Assembly: GCF_000003605.2 (NCBI RefSeq)
Contig: NW_003124893.1
Location: 472,212-490,181, forward strand
DNA: 17,970 nucleotides
Reading direction: 5' to 3'
From: Saccoglossus kowalevskii
Taxonomy: Eukaryota > Hemichordata > Enteropneusta > Harrimaniidae
Below the pieces are notes generated by a model. It was not told where the DNA came from. It ran no database searches and saw only the letters and a list, made by a program, of their open reading frames with translations. A program made the position numbers and the translations under genes. Of the stretch, positions 7,567-17,970 are shown one piece after another (position 1 is the stretch's first letter; every line of letters begins with the position of its first letter).

Positions 7567-10020
7567 CAATAATTGTCTTCACTCAGATACCTCTTTACTA
7601 GTACCGAGGTAGGTACTATATTTTTTTCGAATAGTAAATTGCTTCATAGAATCCAATGTTTTGAGACAGAGCCATGCACTATTTTACTGGAATAAGTTTC
7701 TTAAAATGTGGGATATCAAATAGAATGTTCAAAGAGGTTAACATGTGTTTGATAAAGTCATGTAGTGTTGACATCCATGATGTAAATATTAGGGTGCGGT
7801 CCGCTATGACTGGATGACTGTTATCAACACATACTGTGGAGTGTCATTTTAATGAGATGTAGATATTCTCGGTGGACATCCAGGCATTTCCACAGCATGG
7901 CAACCATCATGGTGAAAACAAAGCCTGAAAACTCTCAGAAAACAGTACTTTGGGATGGTTGTTGAAACTCCCCTGAACAGTGTAACAAGATTACCCCTGT
8001 GTGTGTAACGCATATAAATTTGATTGTTCAGGTTTACTTCAAAGTTGAGTTTCTGTTGTTTTCTTGAATTTTCATCGAATCTTCCTCTGGCGTTCCGCGT
8101 TCCTCAGCAGCGCGCACAGAGCCCTTAAAAATATGAGATACAGTGGTGCGCGTCTTAGCATTGTAGAACGTCTTGTGACGTAGCTTCCCCCCCCCCCCCC
8201 CGAGGATAGTGATATAATTATGACGATTTTATATATACTCTAAAATTTGGCTGTGTTCTTATTATTTCATTTTTTCTCTCTCCGTGACATGCTTCGCTGA
8301 TCATAAGGTTGACAGGTGTGTCAGACCAACTACACTGGCGACTGATGGCTCCCAAACAAATGAACATACCCACAGCTGTATTAACAATTTTATGGTGTCA
8401 AAGGTCAGGGGTGTTTCAGTACACTCCTTCACCCATCAATCAAGTCTCCTTGGACATTATTTCTTTAGTTAATTAATATGCATGTCAGTCATGGTTGGAT
8501 AGACTTCCTCCTTTCATGGGTGATCGGATGGCACCAAGACTTAAAGGCCCAACAGGAAGTAGGCAGGAACATCTTTAAAAAAAAGGATAATATATCCTTC
8601 AGTTGTTAGAAGGGGTTTTACCTCTGTCATCTCTGAAAATTATTGTATTTTAATGCTCGTAAGTAAATATTATGGACAATATTTAATCTAAGCTGGTACT
8701 GAAGTTTAGATTCAATTTATTTTGCTGATCACATGGTATTCTCATCAAATGTTGTAGATGTTATCCTATGCTATAGTAAATATAATCGCTAACATATCCT
8801 CTGAATTAGCATTTGCTATTAAGTTTTTCACAACGGAATATTTGATTTTAATGTCTGTGAATACGTGAAGAGTTTAGTTGTGGCTTTGATGCAAATTTGG
8901 TATGTGGGAGTAGGTAACAGTATGGTCGTATGGTCCTATATATTATATATAAAGCAAATGTACACGTAATCCCCGCTAATGGCTTTTTGTTTTTTCCTGA
9001 GGTTGAACTGGTGAAGTATGTACCATGCACCAACTTCGAACAGACTTTCAAATTGTCCAAATAATCATCTTAAATATGATAGGCACATACAACTGGCACA
9101 TGATCTATTGTAGGATTTCTGCAAGGTCAGACGTCCCGTAATACAGTGACATTTATCAGCTGTATTGCGTTAATAGTCAAGTCACATTAGCAAAATACAC
9201 TTTTGTTGTACTGACTTCTCAGCAGTAGCGTACCGTGATTTAATAGTATCCATGAAATGTAATTAACTTCTTTGGAAGCTGTTTTCTATTGAAAGGGAGG
9301 AGACTAATAATTGGCAACCATTTTCTTTTGTGTTTTACCCATAGTTCCTCACTGTACTGAATATCAGAAATCATAGCTCTGAGATTGAAAGAGTCTGTTG
9401 GTTATTTAATAGTAGACCATCAATTGAACGCACACGTCATCACAACTGTAAACTGAAATTGAGATCTTCAGCAAAAAAAAAAAATGAAAATTGTATGTTT
9501 TGATGGTGATGTGCAATGCACATTATCTAGCATTCCTAACTAAACATCAGTCACTTCTACATTGTATGTGACCAACACAATCGACATTGACCATATCAAC
9601 AGCATATCATATATTTGTGTGTACTGTCAAACAGATGATATTCTATCTATATCGAATGTGTTTATTTTGAACACAGACATCTTATTATATACATGTATCA
9701 GTGATCAATTCTGATTAGATATGAGCATTTGTTTCCAGCTGTTATATGCATTGTTATTCATTGTGTGCAGAGTTTCTATAATAATGTCAGTTTTAATATG
9801 TTATTTATGGAATTTACTTTTGCATACAACCCCCCCAGTCAGTTTATCAGTTACAATCCCGTTTATTACGGTATGTATGTCATCCGTTCATTGTGTTATT
9901 CCTTTATCAATCTGTTATTTGGTTGACCTATTATTAATTCTCCTGATTTATGTCTTTATCAGTATATTACAGGTGTATCATTTTTATTTATTTGATTGTT
10001 AAAAATGATGTGTTTGCGAT
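7567..10020. other. Intronic sequence, no gene supported
   Basis: Intron 3 DNA with a small palindrome at 7599-7618 (TAGTACC and GGTACTA around a 6-base loop), a segment of higher GC at about 8085-8200, and a run of 15 C at 8187-8201. The overlapping plus-strand frames at 9721-10002 are hydrophobic translations of T-rich DNA. No exon or element border is convincing. Confidence 0.45.
8187..8201. repeat. Poly-C tract (15 C)
   Basis: This is an uninterrupted run of 15 cytosines in intron 3. Other long G/C homopolymers lie at 6092-6101 (10 G) and 7549-7558 (10 C). Tracts like these are often length-variable and error-prone in sequencing. Confidence 0.9.
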
Positions 10021-10097
10021 GTTTTGATTGTCATTTTCCCACCCTCACACCGAGACAATATCTTATACTGGGACGGGTAGTACTGTATTTTGTCAAT

Positions 10098-10286
10098 CGA
10101 CTGGAGATGTTCTTCAAATAGGGCAAATATGGTACCTGCACCTCGACTGGAGATGTTCTTCAAATAGGGCAAATATCGTACAAGTACCGCGACAGAGATG
10201 CTCTTCAAATAGAACAAATACTGTACTTATACATGTACCTCAGTTGGAAATGCACTCATTATAACAAATACAGTAATGCTTTTCTG
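10098..10286 (+). repeat. 46-bp minisatellite, about four copies
   Basis: Units start at CGAC 10098, CGAC 10144 and CGAC 10190 (period exactly 46), then CAGT 10241 (period 51). The shared unit reads CGACTGGAGATG, then TTCTTCAAATAGGGCAAATA, then a GTAC-containing tail. Units 1 and 2 are nearly identical, and units 3 and 4 progressively diverge. The overlapping open frames on both strands (10028-10264 and 9999-10217) are by-products of the array. Related single copies of its core occur elsewhere in the window (see findings). Confidence 0.85.
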
Positions 10287-10506
10287 TTCTAATAGGAAAA
10301 GTGGCTGATTTTGTTTAAATAACAGATAAATGATCAGTTTTAAATGATTGTTATTGCATGCATATACTGTATTTGCTCTATTAGTTAACATGTTCTTATG
10401 TGAATGACGTACATGTAAATCATATTTTAATGATCCGGCGTATAATAATTGGAATCTCTGGATTCTATGCGTACTTGTCATATAGAGCAAATGTGGCTTT
10501 ACAATG

Positions 10507-10713
10507 TACTGTAGAATACTTTATTTTCGCTGGAATTTATTTTCGCTGAAAGGCTTTTTGGCCGTTTTGTATAGAATTTATTTTCACTGATTTTTGATGA
10601 GTTTAATGTGAAATATAGGAAAAAAAGTATATTCGCTGGATTTTATTTTCACGGAATCATCCAGTGAAAATAGCGAAAATAAATTCCAAGCGAAAATAAA
10701 GTATTCTACAGTA
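10507..10713 (+). mobile_element. MITE, TA-flanked, long terminal inverted repeats (copy 1)
   Basis: The element starts TA-CTGTAGAATACTTTA and ends TAAAGTATTCTACAG-TA. The terminal inverted repeats are about 39-40 bases, perfect for the first 22, then a 1-base indel, then matching through GGAATTTATTTTCGCT. The TA at both ends fits a TA target-site duplication as made by Tc1/mariner-type transposases. The interior repeats GGAATTTATTTTC-like segments in both orientations, so the whole 207 bases can fold into a long hairpin. There is no coding capacity. Superfamily is inferred from the TA only. Confidence 0.85.
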
Positions 10714-12572
10714 TATGCATATGTATAATCCCCAATCCCTAAAGTATGTGTGGTATTGGGTACTTATACAAACACTGTTTTGGATTGTGTCGCCTCAGTG
10801 GATATGCTTCTAATGGGAAAAAATATATGGTAGTTACTAGATTTTCATCAAATATTTTGCTAGCAAATGGAGAAAATAGTACACTGTCACCTCTTTGGAA
10901 ATACACAGTGGTGTAAATTATCTTAACTCAATGGTTGTGTTGTTTGTTTACTGTTCGTAATCTAGAACATTACCACCATGGCCCAGTGTATCAAATTGTC
11001 CGGACACTAGCCATATTGTTAGGTCAGTGTAACGTACACTGGAGCTGCTTTCCATAGTATTCACCACTTCGTATCAGTACGTGTACGGTTATTGTTTCCA
11101 ACAAAGATGAAACTTTAGATTCTGAAATTATTACTGGTTGTTGTGCCCCAAGGCAGTATTTTGTTGGTATTGTTTTGTTGGATGGGATGACCATGTTACA
11201 GTCAGTGTATCAAGATTTATGGTTCAAGCAATGCATTACTGTCATAGTAGCAAAATTAAATCCATGCATTGAGGTCATCCCTCTGACAAGGGTTTGGAAA
11301 TTTCCATGCTGTGCATAAAAACACATCTAATCTGCTAAGTATTACTGGTACCGTAGGTACACTTGGCTTTGCTTATGATCAAACATGACTGCAGTGTTAT
11401 TTTAATATTTCGAAAGATCATAAAATGATTCTTGGTCAAATTTTCTTTTGACTGTACATTTTGTTGAATTAAGTTCAAAAGGTTTTGGAATTACTGTTAG
11501 GTAAGCTAATACCAATATTCAGGTTTATTTATTTATTAACCGAGGCTGAGACAGTTTGCCTCTCAGTTATGTTTTATCATTGCCACCTTTGCCTAGCCTC
11601 GTTTCATAATGTGCAATTCTGTAACACTGAGTATGGCTTTTCAGCTGAATTTTCTGAATATTTTTGACATACCTCATGTGAAAATATATCTAACCAAATG
11701 TATTCAGTTCACAAAAAAAATAAAAAAGATAGTGTACTTCTAATGAAAAAAAAAAAACGGTTTATGAACTACCATTGGAAGTGAGCTTCCAATAGAATGA
11801 ATTCAATACATACATGTTTCTATTGCATATACATTGTAATAGAGAAAATATGGTATTCGGTTTTAATACAAAACATTTTTGTCCGCATGTCGTGATACTG
11901 TGACATTGTAAATGCGTTGCTAGCTTATAAGTACAATGATGAGAAAAAAAATCTTTTAAATTTCATGTACCACTGCAAGGCTTTCCTTCATGTTTCAATA
12001 GATGTCCTATTTTATAATAATGCAATTAAATGTAGTCGTGCTTCTTTTGTCAGTTTTTAACATCTAATACATTGCTGCGTCGTCTATAGTATCAGATACA
12101 ACTAAGCGCTCCTAGGCACTGTGATACATCATATCTTTGTGTTCTGTTGCCATATTTTATTTTTTAACTTTCAATTTTATTCTGAAAGTCAGTTACGATC
12201 CCTTTTTAAGTGAGGAGTCTGAGGAGTGTACATCAAGAGTTACCACAGCTGGTGCCAGGCGGATCTCAGCTATGATTGATGGCTAATCCACTAAGACGTC
12301 ATTACTTGTTTGATTAATATCTATATAATATGAACATATTTCATAATACTTAAGGTTTTGAAGTGTCAAGTATTATGTTTATTGCAATAAATTTATTAGC
12401 TACGGTATTTGCGAAAATATTTGCATCAGAAATTTCTTGTCAATAGCCGAACATCACTGATATGGGTTGTGAATTTTCAGCATCATAGGGTGTCATCAAG
12501 TTGATGAATCGTTTGTTTGACAATTAAAAATTATATAACAAAATCATTATTCATTGTGACATTCGTTAAGTT
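10714..12572. other. Intronic sequence with scattered repeat cores
   Basis: No exon is recognised. Diverged copies of the minisatellite core occur at about 10808-10833 and 11833-11853. A perfect 8-bp hairpin (ATTGGAAG / CTTCCAAT) lies at 11774-11793. The frame at 11485-11667 is not supported. Confidence 0.45.
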
Positions 12573-13090
12573 AACATTAAGACCAGTCACTGGTAGCATA
12601 GTGGTTGTTGCACCAGACTCATGATTGGTAGACCAAAGTTCAAATCCTACCTTAGGCTGAACATCAAAAGGGTCGACCCCTACCCTGGGTGAGTGTGTCA
12701 CAGACTCAATGGGAAGGCCAATTCCACTGGCCGAGATTCATTCACTAACGAATGCGACTTTGGGGGAACCTTGGTTAAGGTCTGCAGGTGCTTGTGTTCG
12801 ACCGGGCCTGGTTGATGCCAGGATAGCGCATTACAAATTGCCATTTGACAGAGAGATGGCCACACAGTTCTGTCATGTAGTCCCAAACATGAATATGACT
12901 TCTGTGGCAAAATGCACTATGTGTCGTCACTAGCACTTGCAATTTGCACATACAGAAAAAAAGTCAGGAGAGACAACAGTGACACTCAATGTCCGGAACT
13001 GTCGCCTGGCACAAAAAAATACTTAAAAATATAAATAAAATAAAAAAATTTAAAAACAAAAACAAAACAAAAAAAAACAAACATTAAGAC
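12573..13090 (+). mobile_element. tRNA-derived SINE with 11-bp target-site duplication
   Basis: The body (12584-13079, 496 bases) is flanked by identical AACATTAAGAC copies at 12573-12583 and 13080-13090, the signature of LINE-driven insertion. The head has a pol III box A (TAGCATAGTGG, 12594-12604) and box B (AGTTCAAATCC, 12637-12647). The segment between them, CCAGACTCATGATTGG, would place CAT in the anticodon loop, suggesting a Met-type tRNA ancestor. The middle includes a hairpin CCTGG-TTGATG-CCAGG (12807-12822) and AGCGCATTACAAATTGC (12824-12840), which resembles conserved tail domains seen in some metazoan SINEs. The body ends in an A-rich tail of about 65 bases. The open frames at 12698-12933 on both strands are part of this SINE, not genes. 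It is inserted in the sense orientation of the MPRIP-like gene. Confidence 0.88.
12584..12657 (+). promoter_or_regulatory. Internal pol III promoter / tRNA-like head of the SINE
   Basis: Box A at 12594-12604 and box B at 12637-12647 are separated by 32 bases, normal for a tRNA-type promoter. Box B has A in place of the first G and of the usual G/C positions of GGTTCGAATCC, and the cloverleaf pairs poorly. This is therefore a degraded promoter and not a functional tRNA gene. Confidence 0.7.
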
Positions 13091-13859
13091 AAGATGTACA
13101 ACAGGTTCTTGAGTTCTGAATTTCTAGGACGACCGTTTTACTAACAGTTATTAATTGGAACATCAAACAATTGAACACTCATCTTTAGTTTATATATATA
13201 AATAGTTGTGTTTACCATGCATGGGAAGCAGAATTCAAGCCACAATGCATGATGGGATATATTGGAATTAGGACAGTATTAAACTAACTTCATAAACAGT
13301 GCAATATGTCAACTTTCGAACATTATAACTTGCGAATGTCCTAATTGTCAGATTTGATTTTTGGTCAAGTTTAATACTGAAAAAAAAAAAAAATTTCAAC
13401 TAAGCTTTGTCGACAATACAACATAATTATATAAAATTGTTTTTCAAAAAAATGTGATTGGAAAAAACATGATATCGTGAAAGTCAATGAATTGAATTCA
13501 GAGTTGATCGTGCTGTTACCCTTGTTTGAACCTCAAATTTTTGTCTTGATTTTTGTTTGCAATGTTGGAGAATCATTTTTGCATTTGTATATCGCTGCGT
13601 TATGTCTCAAGCCAGTATGCCATCGCGGAGTACTAGACACGCACATAATAGTATGTTCATTTCCTAAGGCGATTATATATTTGTTATGCTTGATCGAGAA
13701 TCAAATACTAGTAGATAATTAGACATTTATAATAATACCAAAAGTATGAAGAAAAGATTATTTGCAAAATAAAACAGTGAAAATGTCACAATGTATCAAT
13801 AATAGGCATGGTACATGTAGTTGACTGACCTGAAAGTTGCAGTAGAAGATAAAATGGAA
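13091..13859. other. Intronic sequence, possible ZNF143-like site
   Basis: AT-rich intron between the SINE and the second MITE. A minus-strand match to the Staf/ZNF143 site consensus lies at 13241-13259. The plus-strand frame at 13477-13722 has no recognisable features. Confidence 0.4.
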
Positions 13860-14059
13860 TACTGTAAAATACTTGGAATTAATTTTCACTATTTTCGCTG
13901 AAGGAATGATTCAGTGAAAATAAAAGCCTGTGAATATACCTATTTTCTTGTATTTTACATTCAACTTGTCAAAATTCAGTGAAAATAAATTCCATACAAA
14001 CACCTAAAAAGTCTTTTCAGCGAAAATGAATTCCATCTAAAATAAAGGATTTTACAGTA
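13860..14059 (-). mobile_element. MITE, TA-flanked (copy 2, inverted relative to copy 1)
   Basis: The element starts TA-CTGTAAAATACTT and ends AAGGATTTTACAG-TA. Its reverse complement aligns end to end with the copy at 10507-10713, sharing TGGAATTCATTTTCGCTGAAA-like, GTATGGAATTTATTTTCACT-like and ATTCACAGGC/GTATATTC internal segments. It is therefore the same family in opposite orientation. It is more diverged at the ends than copy 1 and its inverted repeats are less perfect. No coding capacity. Confidence 0.82.
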
Positions 14060-17000
14060 TGAGAAAATACATGTAGGCAAGTAGCTAGTAGACTCTCATC
14101 ACCGTTTAGAAGTAAAAATTTATACATGTAAATTGAGGTCAAAAACTCGATTAAACCTCAAAATTGTTAAGTGAGTTACAAATCACTTGTTGGTGGAAAT
14201 ATAATGGTAAAACGTAGGAATTAAAGTTCGTTTTATTAACCAGTTTAGTGTTTGCTATAATCCCATTTGCTTTTATGGATTTAAATTGGACGTGGATGGA
14301 TTCAACTTATTCCTCGACAACGAGTGAGTGGCAGATTGCTATTGGTGCTTCAGGTAGTATTTGCGTTCTCTTTTACTTTTTGACCTTCGGTAAAAAAACG
14401 TACTAATAGTTCGCCATTAACTTGAAGTGTTAATACGAACAGTATTGCTTAAAGTGCACTTTCTGTGTCAGATTACAAAACGTTTCAGTTTAAAGTCAAC
14501 GTAGGGATGCAGCCTTATACTTAGGCATAGGTATATTGTGGTGATTGCAGTCTGGAAGTGTGAGCAGCTTTGTACCTGCTACAAGAAAGAAATGAAGGGA
14601 CGGTTCCCCAAAAAGAAAATTTGAGCAATTGGTTCTTTAGGACCTCCATCTATTTTATGTGGTTCATTCCTGATGAAATTTGCATATTTAAAACATAGTT
14701 ATTCGCTGATAATCATCTGGAATAAAATTAACCTGTTTTCCTTTAAGGTTTCTCATGAAACAAAGCAAGATCTTCTTCGCTGATATTTGTACTCCATTTA
14801 GTGCACCTCAATTGTCACTGCAACTGAGGTTCAGAGAAGCTTTGGTTGAATCATGGTCAACCTCTGATTCTTGTCTTTTTTTTCTAATAATCACGTTAAG
14901 TAAAATAAAGGCTCGTTTATGGTATTGGGTGTATACAAGGGCTTTAACAACATTTCTTGATGGTTATTTGTAATAATTTTTTGTGTGATATATGTATGTA
15001 TGTATGTATATGTTCTACCCGTTTAAAGGCTTTAAAATCGCCTTCATAAAATAATCCCACCATGTTTCGTGTATTGGAAGAATATCTCTAATAAATAGAC
15101 CAAATGGATCATTAAAGTATGACTGATTTTTAAACCATAAATACATCTCAATCTTTTCTGTAAGAACATGTGCTACTCATAAAGCTAATTAAGTGTATGT
15201 AATTAATAATTAATTAATAATATTATACAGTGTATAATTATATATATCATATTTGCTCCATTAGAAGTGCATGTGCTTAAAGTGCTCTTTTAGATAGCTT
15301 CTTAATTGAGAAAACATAATATTCTTAGGGGTGTGGTGTTTGAAAGGGTGTCTGGACAATCATGGTGAATGTTGCATTTATTCAAATATGCAATTAACAC
15401 ACTTTTAATACATATAATGTGGTATAAAACATGCAGTTCCTTTCAAAGGAAAAAAAAAGGGCAATTTTCTTTCACAAGTATATTTGCAAAGAAATTATTA
15501 AGTGGGTCTGTATGCATGCGTGCATTTCAGACTTTTGGCGATTATATTATAGACTGCATGCATTATGACTGACATAAATTTTGTTGTCCCACTTTGTTAT
15601 TCAGTGGAATACATCAATACAAATGTTTCCTTGTCCAGGACGCAGAATGCTTTTGAGTACTTGTTAATTAGACTATTATAGGAAATTTAATTGCTTTGAA
15701 ATATAAAGCAGGTTTTTGCAAGGCCCTGAATGTTTGTAGTATTCATACCGTTGTATTACCAATCTTTCCACTATGATTAGTTTCTGAATATTTCTTAATG
15801 GTCCTTGATCATGCTGTGAATTATGAATCGCTCTGTCCAATCATTTTGTTTGGTAATTTTAGTTCCTATCCACAGTAATATTCTTGTTATATTAGTCGCA
15901 TTGTTCACCACCGACCACTTCATTTCTTTAAATATAAAAGTAATAAGAACAAACTTATAATATCAAATTATCCAAGTTTTACTGGTTAAAATTAAAAGTG
16001 TTGAAACAATTTTAATTCTCACTGGGTTTCCACTAATGTCAGAAAATATACCTTTTTGACTAATGCTGGATTGTTTTTTTTTTAGCCAGTTACCAATATG
16101 TTTTAATCACTTTGCAAACACCTTTATGTAAAACCACAAAAATTTTCAGATTCATGTGGAATTTAAATATGCAACAATAACCTGTGTATATTATTTAAGA
16201 AATATGTTCTTTTGATGTTTTTAAACGATGACCATTTTCTGAATATTTCATAGTTTGAAATTACTCTTTACTTGTGACAAAGTAGCGTAATTTTATTACA
16301 GCAATATAATATTTTTTTTTAATTTTCATAATGAAGCATTATCAATTGTCTTTGTTCATTTTTTCATTGAAAATATTTTTTTATAGTGTTTCTTTAGTGA
16401 AATTGCCCATTGCCAATTACCGGTAATGCTAGAAAACTGTTCATGCCAAAAGGTACAGGGTGCTTGTGTTGCAAACGCTGTAAGATTTCTCAGTGAGTTT
16501 TTGTCTCATTGTACTGTACATATATGATGAGATGTTGCCTGCCCTTGTATTCATTTACCCTTTAATAGTACTTATCAATATCCGTTGCTACTAGAGATTA
16601 TCAAGTATCCACCTCAATAATTAGTTTACTTTGAATTGATCGGAAAGAAAAATGTTTGCAGAATGAACTGCAACTGTTGCTAGCGAACCACTCAGCGTTT
16701 TTGACATTTGGAAGAGAATTAGCGTTCCAACGTTGTTTGTGTTTCGATTTCCAGTTTGTTTTTTTCTGTGATTTTTTTGAACTATCGAATATGGTATCTA
16801 CCAGTCCTTAGAGCATGTACCAAGTAAAGAAATGGTTTTCTGTTACTTCAAATAAAACGGTGGATTTGAAATCTTAAAAATGAATGATCGACCGTTGATA
16901 GTTATAATTATATGTGGTGCTATTTGGCGTGTTAATGATGCATATGGAAAACTCAGATAATTTTATGACTGTTAAAGTGTTTATGTTATCTAGCAAATCA

Positions 17001-17970
17001 AAACTATGAAATTACTAATTAGACAATGATTGGTGCTTTAATGTTTTTTGGACGAAGTCTGAAAACGGGGACTTACTATTTCACCCCACTCATCTGTCCA
17101 TTCACATAAGTATTTCAGACATTTCTGTGACAATTTAATTCAAACTTCACATACACATCACATCATATCATACATATGCACATGTATTTGATAAAGTAAG
17201 AAATGCTTTAATGGTGACCAATTTAGTGCTAAAAAATTCATCGAAATCGAGCATTTCTGTCATTTCGCAACCGAATCAGTCATGGACATATTTCATTCAA
17301 ACTTGAACACAATGCATGTAAGCATGTTAAGTTGCTTTACTTTCACTTGTAATCTATGTTTTTCTGATTTTGCTATGTCTTATGTTGAGTACATAAAAAT
17401 AATGTTGAAAAAATTTGACGAGGACTCTGTCATTTTCAATGAATGTTGCTCTGCTGATTTCCACAGAGAGTCTAGCACTCGCTACCTGCATTCACCTAGG
17501 TACATCCGCGTTCTGCTCAAATGCTTGATAGGTAATCAAATAACAGTGCTGAGAAAATGTGGTTTGTCGTGCAAACAATCAAACTGTTCTGCCACCGTAA
17601 GGTACGATGAATAGATTCCATATTAAATTCTGTAGGAATATAACGTAAATAATGGCTTCTTTCACTGCCTTTCAGTATTGCTTATTACTCTTCTCCCATC
17701 CAACTTGAGCTAAGAAGATTTCACGATAACGTAATTTACACAACAATGGTATTGTTATTATCTAATAATGTGAATCCATGCTAATTACGCTGCTATCACT
17801 TGAAGCATACTGTGTTCAATTTCAGCTGAAAGGAGAACCGATATACACTTTTACAAATCATGAATATGAAATATCATTTATTTTAAAGGGTTATTATCCG
17901 TTGATAAGAATGATACGATGTGAATGGTTTAAATTGATGACTTCAAGACACTTGGCCGTCCTTCACAGCA
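14060..17970. other. Intronic sequence to window end, no gene supported
   Basis: AT-rich DNA with a (ATGT)n microsatellite at about 14990-15010, low-complexity TAAT repeats at 15200-15250 and several T runs. A reverse-orientation copy of the minisatellite core lies near 15250-15275. A weak exon-like frame at 14244-14323 is discussed in findings. The 110-codon frame at 17282-17614 and the frame left open from 17769 to the window edge are not recognisable and are not longer than chance allows. Confidence 0.45.
14990..15010. repeat. (ATGT)n microsatellite
   Basis: About five ATGT units in intron 3, merging into TA-rich sequence. Confidence 0.75.

Larger units (their letters stand above)
3967..17970 (+). 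other. Intron 3 of MPRIP-like gene (incomplete)
   Basis: The donor GTAAGT at 3967 is strong. The next coding segment expected from the family is a P-Q-G-T-[IV]-x-M stretch leading to the last PH strands and helix. I could not find it in any forward frame up to the window end, so the intron is inferred to exceed 14.0 kb. It houses all the mobile elements and minisatellites listed below. An undetected divergent exon inside this span would shorten it. Confidence 0.6.

Noticed and set aside
10098-10286. CRISPR-like array of regularly spaced repeats
   Set aside because: The unit is repeated over its full length with no unique spacers, and the setting is a eukaryotic intron. It is a minisatellite.
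12584-12657. Functional tRNA gene
   Set aside because: Boxes A and B are present but box B is mutated, the stems pair poorly, and the segment is the head of a longer A-tailed element with target-site duplications.
12698-12933. Overlapping frames on both strands with apparently balanced composition
   Set aside because: They fall wholly inside the SINE body bounded by the 11-bp duplications, so they are non-coding.
17282-17614. 110-codon plus-strand frame, Cys-rich, with a plausible internal acceptor (TTTCCACAG at 17463)
   Set aside because: No recognisable motif and no clear donor partner. Frames of about 110 codons also occur elsewhere in this window in obviously T-rich DNA (6055-6390) and antisense to a real exon (3721-4050), so length alone is not evidence.
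17826-17970. Frame open to the window end after TTTCAG, as a possible next MPRIP exon
   Set aside because: The translation (starting LKGEPIYTFTNHEYEISF) does not resemble the rest of a PH domain, and an open run of under 70 codons cut by the window edge is not significant.

Overview
The window reads as nuclear DNA of an invertebrate animal. It is AT-rich and almost free of long open reading frames. It carries short exons with GT/AG borders, a tRNA-derived SINE with a target-site duplication, short TA-flanked inverted-repeat elements and many microsatellites. The repeat types look most like a mollusc (bivalve or relative) to me. That is an impression from repeat style, not a proof; another lophotrochozoan is possible.

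The one gene I can name is the 5' end of a myosin phosphatase Rho-interacting protein gene (MPRIP/p116Rip; Drosophila outspread) on the + strand. Three coding exons are visible: 1990-2142 (51 codons, start codon in a strong ACCATGG context), 2308-2388 (27 codons) and 3901-3966 (22 codons). All the junctions are phase 0. Together they give the first 100 residues: a short conserved N-terminal Cys-containing motif followed by the first half (beta1 to about beta3) of the N-terminal PH domain. The exon completing that PH domain was not found. Intron 3 therefore appears to run from 3967 past the end of the window (at least 14.0 kb), and most of the window is the inside of that intron.

Upstream of the gene (1-1989) there is a possible first coding exon of a divergent minus-strand gene (456-520), a GC-box-bearing region, two neighbouring perfect hairpins (966-988, 1016-1045) and an 11-bp inverted repeat (1431-1490). 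If the minus-strand exon is real, the two genes are head to head, with start codons about 1.47 kb apart.

Intron 3 is a collection of mobile and repetitive DNA: a roughly 330-bp Helentron-like element with hairpin ends (5341-5669), a roughly 500-bp element with G-rich ends and an internal 30-bp tandem repeat (7064-7566), a 46-bp minisatellite (10098-10286) whose core is scattered elsewhere in both orientations, two members of one TA-flanked MITE family in opposite orientation (10507-10713 and 13860-14059), and a SINE with an 11-bp target-site duplication (12573-13090). The remaining intronic sequence holds no coding signal I can support. I see no CRISPR, operon, prophage or other bacterial-type system.
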